Positions 11,661-21,344 of a stretch of DNA of 64,000 nt are shown one piece after another. The notes under the pieces were generated by a model. The model did no database searches. It was not told the DNA's origin and worked only from the letters and a program-made list of their open reading frames with translations. A program made the position numbers and the translations under genes. How positions within the stretch are numbered: the stretch's first letter is position 1; every line of letters starts with the position of its first letter. The stretch spans positions 40,251,114-40,315,113 of the forward strand of contig NC_053392.1 of assembly GCF_905171765.1 (NCBI RefSeq), in the 5' to 3' direction. This DNA comes from Bufo bufo. Taxonomy: Eukaryota > Chordata > Amphibia > Anura > Bufonidae.

Positions 11661-13582
11661 TTAACCCCTTAAGGACTCAGCCCTATTTCACCTTAAGGAC
11701 TTGGCCATTTTTTGCAAATCTGACCAGTGTCACTTTAAGTGCTCATAACTTTAAAACGCTTTGACTTACCCAGGCCGTTCTGAGATTGTTTTTTCGTCAC
11801 ATATTGTACTTCATGACACTGCTAAAATTGGGTCAAAAAAGTTACCGAAATTTTACCGAAAATTTTGAAAAATTAGCAAATTTCAAAGTTTCAGTTTCTC
11901 TACCTCTGTAATACATAGTAATACCCCCAAAAATTGTGATGACTTTACATTCCCCATATGTCTACTTCATGTTTGTAGCATTTTGGGAATGATATTTTAT
12001 TTTTTGGGGATGTTACAAGGCTTAGAAGTTTAGAAGCAAATTTTGAAATTTTCAGAAATCTTCAAAATCCCACTTTTTATGGACCAGTTCAGGTTGGAAG
12101 TCATATTGTGAGGCTTAGATAATAGAAACCTCACAAAAATGACCCCATTCTAGAAACTACACCCCTCAAGGTATTCAAAACTGTTTTTTAAAACTTTATT
12201 AACCCTTTAGGTCTTCCACAAGAGTTAATGGCAGATGGAGAAACAATTTTGAAATTTCTATTTTTTGGAAAATTTTCCAATATAATAAATTTTTTCCAGT
12301 AGTAAAACAAGGGTTAACTGCCAAACAAAACTCAAAATAGGTTGCCCCGATTCTGTAGTTTGCAGAAACACCCAATATGTGGTCGTAAACTACTGTTTGG
12401 CCGAACGGGAGCACATAGAAGGAGGGGAACACCATATGGGTTTTGGAAGGCAGATTTTGCAGGACTGGTTTTGTTTATACCATGTCCCATTTGAAGCCCC
12501 CTGTTGCACCCCTAGAATAGAAATTTCAAAAAAGTGACTCCATCTAAGAAAGTACACCCCTCAAGGTATTCAAAACTGGGTTTACAAACTTTGTTAACCC
12601 TTTAGGTGTTCCACAAGAGTTGATGGCAGATGGAGAAACAATTTTGAAATTTCTATTTTTTGGAAAATTTTCCAATATAATCAATTTTTTCCAGGAGTAA
12701 AACAAGGGTTAACTGCCAAACAAAACTCAAAATGGGTTGCCCCAATTCTGTAGTTTGCAGAAACACCCCATATGTGGTCGTAAACTACTATTTGGCTAAA
12801 CGGCAGGACATAGAAGAAGGGGAACGTCATATGGTTTTTGGAAGGCAGATTTTGCTGGACTGGATTATTTACACCATGTACCCTTTCAAGCCCCCTGATG
12901 CACCCCTAGAGTAGAAACTCCACAAAAGTGACCCCATCTAGGAAACTACGGGATAAGGTGGTTGTTGTTTTGGGACTATTTTAGGGGTAAATATGATTTT
13001 TGGTTGCTCTATATTACTCTTTTTTGAGGCAATGTAACAAAAAAAAAATTCTAAAATTGTTTCTACATTAGCTATTTAGTTTTGTGGAACACCTAAAGGG
13101 TTAACATAGTTTGTAAAGTAACTTTTGAATACCTTGAGGGGTGTAGTTTCTTAGATGGGGTCACTTTTTTGGAGTTTCTAGTCTAGGCTACATCAGGGGG
13201 GGCTTCTAATGGGACATGGTGTCAAAAAAAAAACTGTCCATCAAAATCTGCCTTCTAGAAACCATATGGAGTTCCCTTCGTTCTATGCCCTGCCGTGCGG
13301 CTATATAGCCATTTACGACCACATATGGGGTGTTTCTGCAAACTACAGAATCAGGGCCATAAATATTGAGTTTTGTTTGGCGGTTAACCCTTGCTTTATT
13401 ACCGGCAAAAAGGATTCAAATGGAAATTTTGCCCAAAAATGGTTGTTTTGGCACAGTTTTTATTTTATATTTTTAACACCGTTCATCCGAGGCATTTGGG
13501 CAAAAGTTATTTTTATAGCGACGACTTTTACGCACGCGACGATGCCCAATATGTATGGCTCTCAGACTTTGGAGACACTAAG

Positions 13583-13723
13583 CAGGCATCCTAAAAACTG
13601 CGGCCCTCCAGATGTTGTAAAACTACAATTCCCACCATGCCCTGCTGATGGCTGTAGGTTGTCTGGGCATGCTGGGAGTTATAGTTTTACAACATCTGGA
13701 GGGCCGCAGTTTGAGGATGCCTG
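13583..13723. mobile_element. hAT-type MITE nested in the piggyBac element
   Basis: The ends CAGGCATCCT and, inverted, AGGATGCCTG enclose arms with CTGCGGCCCTCCAGATGTTG, forming a 141-bp foldback. The flanks ACTAAG and CACTAA give an imperfect duplication around CACTAA. CAGGCATCC termini with CTGCGGCCCTCCAG are characteristic of a widely dispersed vertebrate hAT MITE. It lies downstream of the native transposase stop and also splits a 25-bp inverted repeat (CTCAGACTTTGGAGACAC at 13561 and its complement near 13766). Confidence 0.82.
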
Positions 13724-13831
13724 CACTAAAACTAATATTTTTTGGGGGGAAAAAAAATGTTTCCGTGTCTCCAAAGTCTGAGAGCCATAGTTTTTTATGT
13801 TCTCTAGTGGACTGTTGGGGATTATAAAAAT

Positions 13832-15155
13832 TTAGTACTCCATGGAAGTGTGATACTCCCTGAAGCAATCGATAACGCAGAGGCCCGGATGATCGGGGCA
13901 AGTGTCGAACTGAGTGGTGGTGTCCTTCCGTATCCCCCTCCTGCGACACACTCTGCACTTTTTTTTGGGTTCGTCCCTTCTTTCCAGTATGGGGGACCAC
14001 ACCTGGAAAGTGTTGGCCAGGGACGATCCGGGCGCCTCCAGTTCCCGAGGTACTCCGGCCTGCTCTTTCCCGGTCCGAAAAGATCAGGTCCTTGAGGACT
14101 GCCTCATAGAATTGGAGGAATGTCCCTGTGCTGCCAGCGCTTCGGGATAGTACAAAAGAGTTGTACATGGCAACCTGCACCAAGTAGACCGCAACTTTTT
14201 TGTACCATGCCCGGGTTTTGCGCATGGCGTTATATGGTGTGAGGACTTGATCAGAGAGATCAACTCCTCCCATATACCGATTGTAGTCGACGATACAATC
14301 GGGCTTGAGGACCGTTGCCGCGGTACCTCGCACAGGGACAGGGGTGATGCCGTTACCGTGGATTGGGGACAGCATAAGGACATCCCTCTTGTCCTTATAC
14401 CTGACCAGCAACAGGTTTCCACTGGTAAGTGCACGGGTCTCACCCCTGGGGATAGGTACCTGGAGGGGGTAGGCAGGGAGGCCGCGTTGATTTTTCCGCA
14501 CGGTCCCACAAGCGAACGTGGATCTGGCGGCAAGGGACCTGAACAAGGGAATGCTGGTATAAATGTTGTCCACGTACAAGTGGTAACCCTTATCCAGCAG
14601 TGGGTACATAAGGTCCCACACGAGTTTCCCGGTAACACCCAGAGTGGGGGGACATTCTGGGGGTTGAATCCGGGAATCTTGCCCCTCGTACACACGAAAT
14701 TTGTAAGTGTACCCTGAGGTACTCTCACAAATTTTGTATAGCTTCACGCCATACCTCGCCCGCTTTGTGGGAATATATTGGCGGAAACTGAGTCTCCCCT
14801 TGAACGCAACGAGAGACTCATCAACCACGACCTCCCTTCCAGGTACGTAGGCCTGCTGAAATGTGGCCCCAAAGTGATCGATGACCGGCCGTATCTTATA
14901 CAGCCGGTCATAGGCAGGATCACCTCGGGGTGGACATGCTGCATTATCGGAATAATGCAGACATTTCCGGATGGCCTCAAACCGGGGGCGTGTCATGACC
15001 ATACTGTACAGTGGGGTCTGGTATAGGACGTCCCCACTCCAGTATTGCCTGACACTGGGTTTTTGGACTAGACCCATATGGTGGGGGCTGGTGGTGGGGA
15101 AGGGGGGTGGGGTGGGGGTCTGGTGGGGGGGGGGGGGGTCTGGTGGGGGGGGCAA
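13832..15155 (-). pseudogene. piggyBac transposase, N-terminally truncated and frameshifted
   Basis: The reading frame runs from 15155 with a proline-rich start that is only the complement of a G-rich tract. Recognisable protein begins near residue 27 (MGLVQKPSVRQYWS), well inside the usual family start, so the N-terminus is missing. The catalytic aspartates are present: VVVDES (D112), LYVDNIY (D196) and YMGGVDLSDQ (D299). Near residue 397, at a run of eight A (13959-13966), the frame shifts. The alternative frame then encodes the cysteine-rich C-terminal finger (CRVC, then DTCPDHPGLC) and ends at TAA 13832-13834. Without the shift the open frame reads on into the nested MITE and stops at 13623. 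The family performs TTAA-specific cut-and-paste transposition. Confidence 0.87.
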
Positions 15156-15175
15156 GTGGCAGGGGGGGATCTGGG
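15085..15175 (+). repeat. G-rich low-complexity tract
   Basis: The plus strand carries repeated runs of 4 to 14 G separated by TCTGGT or TGG, enough for several G-quadruplex arrangements. It sits exactly where the piggyBac transposase loses homology at its N-terminus, so it may mark the scar of an internal deletion with later expansion. Confidence 0.75.
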
Positions 15176-15840
15176 GTCTGATGGATGGATCAAAGAAAGT
15201 TTGGAAATAAAAGTGTTTTTTTTTTTTCCTAACTAACTTTTCCCTTCTTTCCCTGCCTAACGGTGCCTCTCCCTCACTGACCCTAACCTACCTGGGTGGC
15301 GATGGGTGCAGGAGGGTGATGGATGCCGATTAGGGGGACACAGGAGCTCGTTCTGGACGGTGCTGCACGGTCAGGGTGCTGGACAGGAAGAGGAGGGGAG
15401 AGAGGAGCGCAGGAAGTTTGAATCTCGCGCCTCTCTCCCCTGCACCAATCAGCACCCTGGACAGCGGCGTTCAGCACCAGGGCCAGCACCGCCTCTTCAA
15501 ATCCTCGGACTGCGATAGGTGGTGTATAATTACGCCACCGATCGCAGTCTTTTTCCGGTTCATCGGGTCACAGGACACCCGAATGGACCGGAAACGCAGA
15601 AAACCGCAGGTCTGAATTGACCTGCGGTTTTCTGCGATCGTCGATGCGGGGGGGTCAAATGACCCCCCCCTGCATTGTTACGGGATGCCGGCTGAATGAT
15701 TTCAGCCGAAATCCCGTTCCGATTAACCCCTGGGGCGCCGGAATGCCGATTTCAAGTTAGGACGTACTGGTACGCCCTGAGTCCTTAAGGACTCGGGAAA
15801 TAGGGCGTACCCGATACGCCCTGCGTCCTTAAGGGGTTAA

Positions 15841-16457
15841 GGAAATGCTGCAGGAAACAAGCAGCAAGCATGCTGTCACCAGGGCTGAAAGGAAACACTG
15901 GCAGCAGATCACCGCTGAACATGGCGCCCGGGAACGAGGCGATAAGCAGGGGAACAGCGGCGCACAGCAGCCTCTGTTACAACCTGTTACCTTCATTATC
16001 CGGGTCCGTACGATTACAACGATACCACATTTATATTGTTTTTCTTGTGTTTTAATACTGTGAACAAAATTAAAACTTTGGAAAAATGTATTTTTCTTTC
16101 TTTTTCTTTCTTTGCATTGCCGTATTCTGACACCAAGAAATTTGTCCATGAAGCTGTATGGGGGCTCATTTTTTGCAGGGCGATCTGTAGTTTTTATTAA
16201 TGTTTATTAATATTTTACTAATGCATTTAATTAATATTTTGGGGTGTGCATGATCTTTTTATAAAAATTGAAGGTGAAGCGACAAAAAAAAAGCCAAATA
16301 GGCCAATTTTTTTTTTCTCCCATTATGGCATTGACCGTACGGGATAAATACATTTATATTTTAATAGTTCGGTCGTTTATTTTTGGAAAGTAAGGTGATT
16401 TGAATTTTTATGTATTTTTTAAAAATTTTTAAATCTTTTTTTTTACACCTATATTAA
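15841..16457. other. AT-rich non-coding stretch with dispersed-repeat fragments
   Basis: After the piggyBac right TTAA there is about 150 bp of unremarkable sequence. AT-rich text follows, including a TTTCTTTC run near 16095 and a segment (GGGGGCTCATTTTTTGCAGG) resembling the dispersed repeat seen near 10360. No gene is visible. Confidence 0.5.
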
Positions 16458-16862
16458 AAAGGTTTTCCAAGAGTTTACAACTCAGGAGAGGTCATCATTA
16501 TCTGATCGGTGGGGGTCTGACCCCCGAGACCCCCACTGATCATCTGTTTGAGAAAGTACCAGTGCTCCTGTGAGCGCTGCAATCTTCTCGCAGCTCACCA
16601 AGCACAGCGCCGTACATCGTACAGTGGTTGTGATTGGTATCGCAACTCAGCCCCATTTACTTCTACGGGGCTGAGCTGCGCCTAGGCCACGTGACACATG
16701 TCACTGGCCTAGGGAAAGCTGAAGAAGGCTACGGAGCTACTGCGTGCACAGCTGCCTTGTCAAACAGCTGATAGGCGCGGATCCCTGGTGTCGGGTCCCC
16801 ACCAATCAGATACTCATCACCTATCCTGAGGATAGCTCATATTAAAATCTTGGAAAACCCCT
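16458..16862. mobile_element. TTAA-flanked MITE, AAAGGTTTTCC ends
   Basis: TTAA at 16454-16457 and 16863-16866 flanks the inverted ends AAAGGTTTTCCAAGA and TCTTGGAAAACCCCT. The 405-bp interior has a palindromic stretch (GGTGGGGGTCTGACCCCCGAG) but no ORF of interest. It is a non-autonomous element in the same TTAA class as 10956-11660, with different ends. Confidence 0.8.
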
Positions 16863-18413
16863 TTAAATCTTCTTAGGAGCCTTTAATATGCAATGTTTAG
16901 ATCTATTCTCCCATACACTACTGTGATTGAATACAGTAGTGTATGAGAAATTCATTATATTCCTGCAGGGCTCAATACGAACTACCGGTCTATTAGTCTG
17001 GAACTCTTTATATTTCAATCTTTTTATTGGGTTTTCGTTTCAACATCAGGAAAAATAAGCATAGTTTTGTAGACGCAGCCACAATTTTTAGTCTGGAACT
17101 CTTTAGAGAGAGAACGACTTCCCCGATCTCCGCATGGTGAAGCTGTTCAGGCCCCAGAAGAGCAGCACTTCCGGGGAAGGCCACATCAGATGCCGTGGTC
17201 ACAATTGATTGTGTTATTGCCAATCGCAGACATTATCCTGGGTCCTTGCTATTTAAACCAGAAAAAACCCTGCAGCTATGGTGCCTGCTGAGTTTGTAAG
17301 TGGGTGCCATCTTTAAATACCTGACTATAAATACCTGACTTCTACCGTACATTTACTGCGGTGGTCAAGAAGGTGTTTTTAATGATCATTTTTGTCCCTA
17401 CTGGTCCACATGAGTCAGCGTATGAGACTGTGCAATGCTACCCATCATGAAATTTGTATTCCTTCACACTGAGGAATTTTGAAGAAAACCTAAAAAAAAT
17501 ATACATCTACAGGATTCCAACCGTTCAGTTTTGGATTGTCTAATCCCACTAGTCCAATAGCGCTGTCCAACTATTAGCTGTGAATCCTTGGAATTCCACA
17601 ATTTCTCATATAATGCAATGATATAGTATTAGAGTGAATGTTATGTACCAGCTCTTTATATATAAACAATTATCTTAGATTGTATATTGTGAAGTAGTCC
17701 TGGTGGTCTAGAGTCTACCCAAATATAGAAGTAAGACAATTTTTGGAGAATTAGGTGGCAGACTCCTGTAATCTGTCTCAAGAACATCTGCTAATAATTC
17801 TGGACCATTGATACCTAAATGTTAAAGAAACAATATGTTTTAAGTTTCCTTTCCTTCACTCTCACACTATAATCTGTTTTTTATGTTTTCTCTTGATAAT
17901 TCCAGATATTATTCTTGTTCTTCAACCTCTCGTTAAATTTTCTCCTGTGATTTCTCATAATCATTATTCTATCACAAGGTAAACAAAACCGTCTGGCGTC
18001 TTTTATCAGTCGATGAGAGGAACGTACATTTAGGACCCTTTTTTTTGGCCGTCTCTCTTTTTGATCTGATTCCAGGTCCCTGTGCAGCTGAACACCAACA
18101 GAATAACGATTTCGAAGTGCGGCTCCTGGCCAAAAACTCAGACTAAAAACAAAAATCTGAGCGTCCAAACGAGGGGACATCACAGGAATCACTGAAGCGC
18201 CATTATTTGCGAAAACATTTAAACATTGTAGCAATGGATGGAACGTCAGTGGAATTTTAATGCTTCCGGGGATGAACATCGTAAGGTGATGACAACTTAA
18301 ACAACTGGATAAAAAAACTAAGGAGACCCTCAAAGATGTTCAGAGCTCACCTCCCTTGAGACATTGGGAAACTGAACAAGTAGATTCTCAAAACTCTACA
18401 CTTCATGTATTAT
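16863..18413. other. intergenic stretch without recognisable gene
   Basis: A short hairpin lies at about 16911-16948 (CATACACTACTGT and its complement). A 150-codon open frame on the minus strand at 17881-18333 lacks any family motif and splice context; I regard it as a chance frame. No other structure is seen. Confidence 0.5.
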
Positions 18414-18421
18414 GTGACAAG

Positions 18422-18592
18422 TAGCGTTGATTGAGCTTGTGTTTTAAGTTCGGGTTCGGGTTATCGAAGAATCGCGTAATGGATTGTATATTCCATTATG
18501 GTCCGTGGTAGCGGAATCCATAGCGTGATTCTTCGATAACCCGAACTCAAACTTTAGACGCCGAACTTAAAACGCAAGTTCGCTCAACACTA
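18422..18592. mobile_element. 171-bp hAT-type foldback MITE
   Basis: A perfect 8-bp target duplication GTGACAAG occupies 18414-18421 and 18593-18600. The arms TTTTAAGTTCGG and TTCGGGTTATCGAAGAATC are mirrored by GATTCTTCGATAACCCGAA and CCGAACTTAAAA. Termini TAGCGTTGA and TCAACACTA fit the hAT pattern. It is non-coding and almost wholly palindromic. Confidence 0.9.
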
Positions 18593-18600
18593 GTGACAAG

Positions 18601-19195
18601 TTTCCCATGTGAGGTGGATGGGCTCAATGGAAGACCTAGATTGTTTTTGTTGGCGTCTACGATACATAATAACAACATCAAGCTGTTCTGGTAAAAAAGA
18701 AAGGCGCATGGAAGACACAGTCTGTGTCACTCCTGCAATCCCCTATGCATTTCTTACCGAAGGCAGTGATCGAATGCTCAACATATGCGTGTCTTGCTTT
18801 ATGTTTTTTATGGACCTATATTTAGGAGAAGACAAGGGGTAGGCCAAATACAGGCCATTGCTTCCATTGCTTGATGTATTTGGTTTATGGGTACAAGGTA
18901 TGCTCAGTGGCCACTTTCTAGTTCCGTAGAACGATCAGCTTTTTTCGTGGCATGGATTTAGAAAGATGCTAATTCCAGAGGTGGACATATGGACCCACCA
19001 GGGCCACTAGGAATTTTAAAACAAGTATCCTGCTTCTCTCTACCCCATTCCCTGCCCATCCTCTTCTTGGATTGCAGACATGGCCTCAGCCCTTTCAGCC
19101 AATCACAGAGACTCTATTATTGTTCTGTGGTTGATACTGTAGTATCTATATGTCTGAGCAGATAGATGAGCAGGAGGAAAGAGACCTGCAGCCGT
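18601..19195. other. intergenic stretch without recognisable gene
   Basis: No exon, tandem repeat or complete element is recognised. The 77-codon frame at 18609-18842 has no known motif. Confidence 0.5.
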
Positions 19196-19640
19196 TAGTA
19201 AAAAAGTTAACCTTTTCACAGCGATTTAATCCCTTTATTGTCCTTGACCACCATGGTTGTAATTGCTAATTCATTCACTGGCCTAGCCCACCGGGGATTG
19301 GCCTAGCCCACCGGGGATTTTATAATTTACTCAACCAATGCTGTAGACCAATAATAATGGTGTGATTAACTCCTTCACTGCACTAGCTCACTAGGGATAT
19401 CATTTTGAACCCCTTCACCTCACTAGACCATTAGAAATATTACTAACTGATTTATTGCTGTAGACCACCAGAGATATCAATAACCCCTTTACTGCATTAA
19501 CTTATTAGGGATGTTATATTCAACCCCTTCACTACCCTAATCCATCAGTGATGTAACTATAAACCTTTTCACTGCCCTAGATCACAATTGATGTTGCCAT
19601 TAACCTCTTTCAGTACTTTAGATCACCAGGGATTTTATCG
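19196..19640. repeat. degenerate tandem repeat, roughly 55-65 bp unit
   Basis: Successive copies share the pattern AACCCCTTCACTGC, then CTAGACCACCAGGGAT and a short AT-rich linker. Examples start near 19370, 19410, 19485, 19525 and 19565. Units have diverged and vary in length, and a 21-bp local duplication (GGCCTAGCCCACCGGGGATT) occurs near 19280-19320. It is an old tandem repeat with no coding content. Confidence 0.75.
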
Positions 19641-19683
19641 CAACAGGGGAAATTAAAGGGGTTGTTAAAAAAAGTTATTTTAA

Positions 19684-20364
19684 AAAGGCTCTGTCGCCCG
19701 GATCAACCCTACCCTACCAGGCATATAGCCTGCTAGGGTTGATGACGCTGACAAAAACGATACCTTTATTTCGGCTGTTGGTGGTCCGGTGGTGGAGAAA
19801 AATGAAAATATGCAAATGAAGTATTTGAACACCAGAAGGCAGGTTTATGCGGTTCGAGCACCACTCCAGCACCGCCCCTGGTGCTCCATAATGATGCCCT
19901 ACTGCTGTAGTTCTCGCCTCCTGCCTTTAGATTGACAGTGCTAGACCCTTTGGTCTAGAGCTGAGATCCCGTGTCTGCACACCCACGCCGTAAACGGCAC
20001 GTGCACATTATGCATCGGAAATGAAGCCGAAGATGTGCACATGCGCCGTTCTGGGCACGAGTGCGCAGGCACAGGATCTCATCACTAGACCAGAGGGTCT
20101 AACGCTGTCAATCTAAAGGCAGAGGACGTGAACTACAGTCAGAAGGGCATCATTATGGAGCACCAGGGGCGTTGCTGGAGTGGTGCTCAAATGACATAAG
20201 CTTTCCTCCTGGTGCTTGAAAACGTCATTTGCATATTTTTTTTTATTCTTTTTTCTCCACCGGACCACTGACAGCAGAAAGAAAGGTATCGCTTTGTCAG
20301 CGTCATCAACCCTACCAGGCTATATGCCAGGTTGGGTAGGGTTGATCCAGGTGACAGAGCTTCT
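19684..20364. mobile_element. TTAA-flanked palindromic MITE, AAAGGCTCTGTC ends
   Basis: TTAA at 19680-19683 and 20365-20368 bounds the inverted ends AAAGGCTCTGTCGCC and GTGACAGAGCTTCT. Long arms follow: GGATCAACCCTACC mirrored by GGTAGGGTTGATCC, GTCTAGAGCTGAG-type text, and CTCCATAATGATGCC mirrored by GGCATCATTATGGAG. The 681-bp element can fold over most of its length. Just outside the left end, TTAAAGGGGTTGTTAAAAAA looks like the end of another TTAA MITE. Confidence 0.85.
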
Positions 20365-21320
20365 TTAAATCACCTCACTTGTGTAGATATCTGTACTTAT
20401 CTACTCCTTACCACTCTGTTCCAGCTCCATAGCTCCAGGGCTATCTTAACTGGACTTCTGGTTCCCTTCTGTCAACTTTTGCATGGATGGGGTCATGTGA
20501 GCCTCTGCATCAAATGACTGGCCTCAGCAGTGAACCTGTGACCCAGCAGGTATGTGCCACTTGGAGACACCTCACTGCTAAAGCCAGTTCATGAGGAAGT
20601 TGACAGATGAGTTTTGGAAGTCAAGTGAAGACAGTCTTGGAGTCATGGAGCCTGATCGGAGTGGCATGGAGCAGATAAGTATAGACTTCTTCAAGGGTCA
20701 TTGATCCAGAAAATTATTTTAATCGCCTGATTAAAGTTGGGAAATTATTTTATTTCCCTAGGATAAGGAAAATATTCTTCTACCATATGAGGTTTTTTTT
20801 TTGCCTTCCTCTGGATTAGCCATGCAGGATAATAGTCTGTGCCCACCGGCATCTTCTCCAGCACATCCTGCCTGCTACTCCACGCTGCAGACTGCGTGCG
20901 ACCTTCCCCACCTGTTTCCTGGTTCTCATTGTCTTATCGAGTGCTCCTCCTGGCTCTTAAAGGGCTAATCTGTACCTAGACAATGGCAGCTTTCCCTGGG
21001 CTACATAGGGCGCCTTTCCCTGAGCTCTCGGTCCCTCTCTTGTCTAGTCCTGTAAAGGTGCTTTACTGTATTGTTCTGACCTTTGCCTGATCACTGTATT
21101 GATCCTGTGCCACCTGCCCTGACCTTTTGCTTGTTTACCATATTTCAAGAACTCTGCCTGTCCTGATCTCAGCTTGCTCTCTTTGACCTCTGTATATCAG
21201 TATCTGTGTTCTTTTAATTCGGAACCCAATATTCTGACCCACTGTAAAGATTCCCAAGTGTACTAAGAAAAAGGCAAATATTTAAAATGTATCACAGTAA
21301 ATCATTTTTATATTCATCAA
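20365..21320. other. intergenic stretch, possible LTR or repeat fragment
   Basis: From about 20880 to 21230 the plus strand is rich in CTGACCTTTGCCTG- and CCTGCCTG-like text. This resembles degraded LTR ends common in frog genomes, but I cannot fix its borders. No gene is visible. Confidence 0.35.
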
Positions 21321-21344
21321 TGTACACAACGTAGATTCCGATGT

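Larger units (their letters stand above)
11665..15836 (-). mobile_element. piggyBac-type DNA transposon (4.2 kb)
   Basis: TTAA at 11661-11664 and 15837-15840 bounds an element whose ends are CCCCTTAAGGACTCAG and, inverted, CTGCGTCCTTAAGGGG. It encodes a piggyBac transposase on the minus strand. The left third holds long internal repeats. A block starting near 12135 (ACACCCCTCAAGGTATTCAAA) recurs directly near 12550 and inverted near 13070-13400. Subterminal repeats of this sort are usual for piggyBac relatives. A 141-bp hAT MITE is nested at 13583-13723. The transposase is N-terminally incomplete and frameshifted near its end, so this copy is probably not autonomous. Confidence 0.92.

Noticed and set aside
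17881..18333. 150-codon minus-strand open frame
   Set aside because: No family motif, no splice context, and composition of non-coding DNA; I consider it a chance frame.
1..21000. Possible exons of a gene neighbouring PTK2B (CHRNA2 in mammals)
   Set aside because: I looked for receptor-channel motifs on the plus strand and found none; the region is repeats and unique non-coding sequence.
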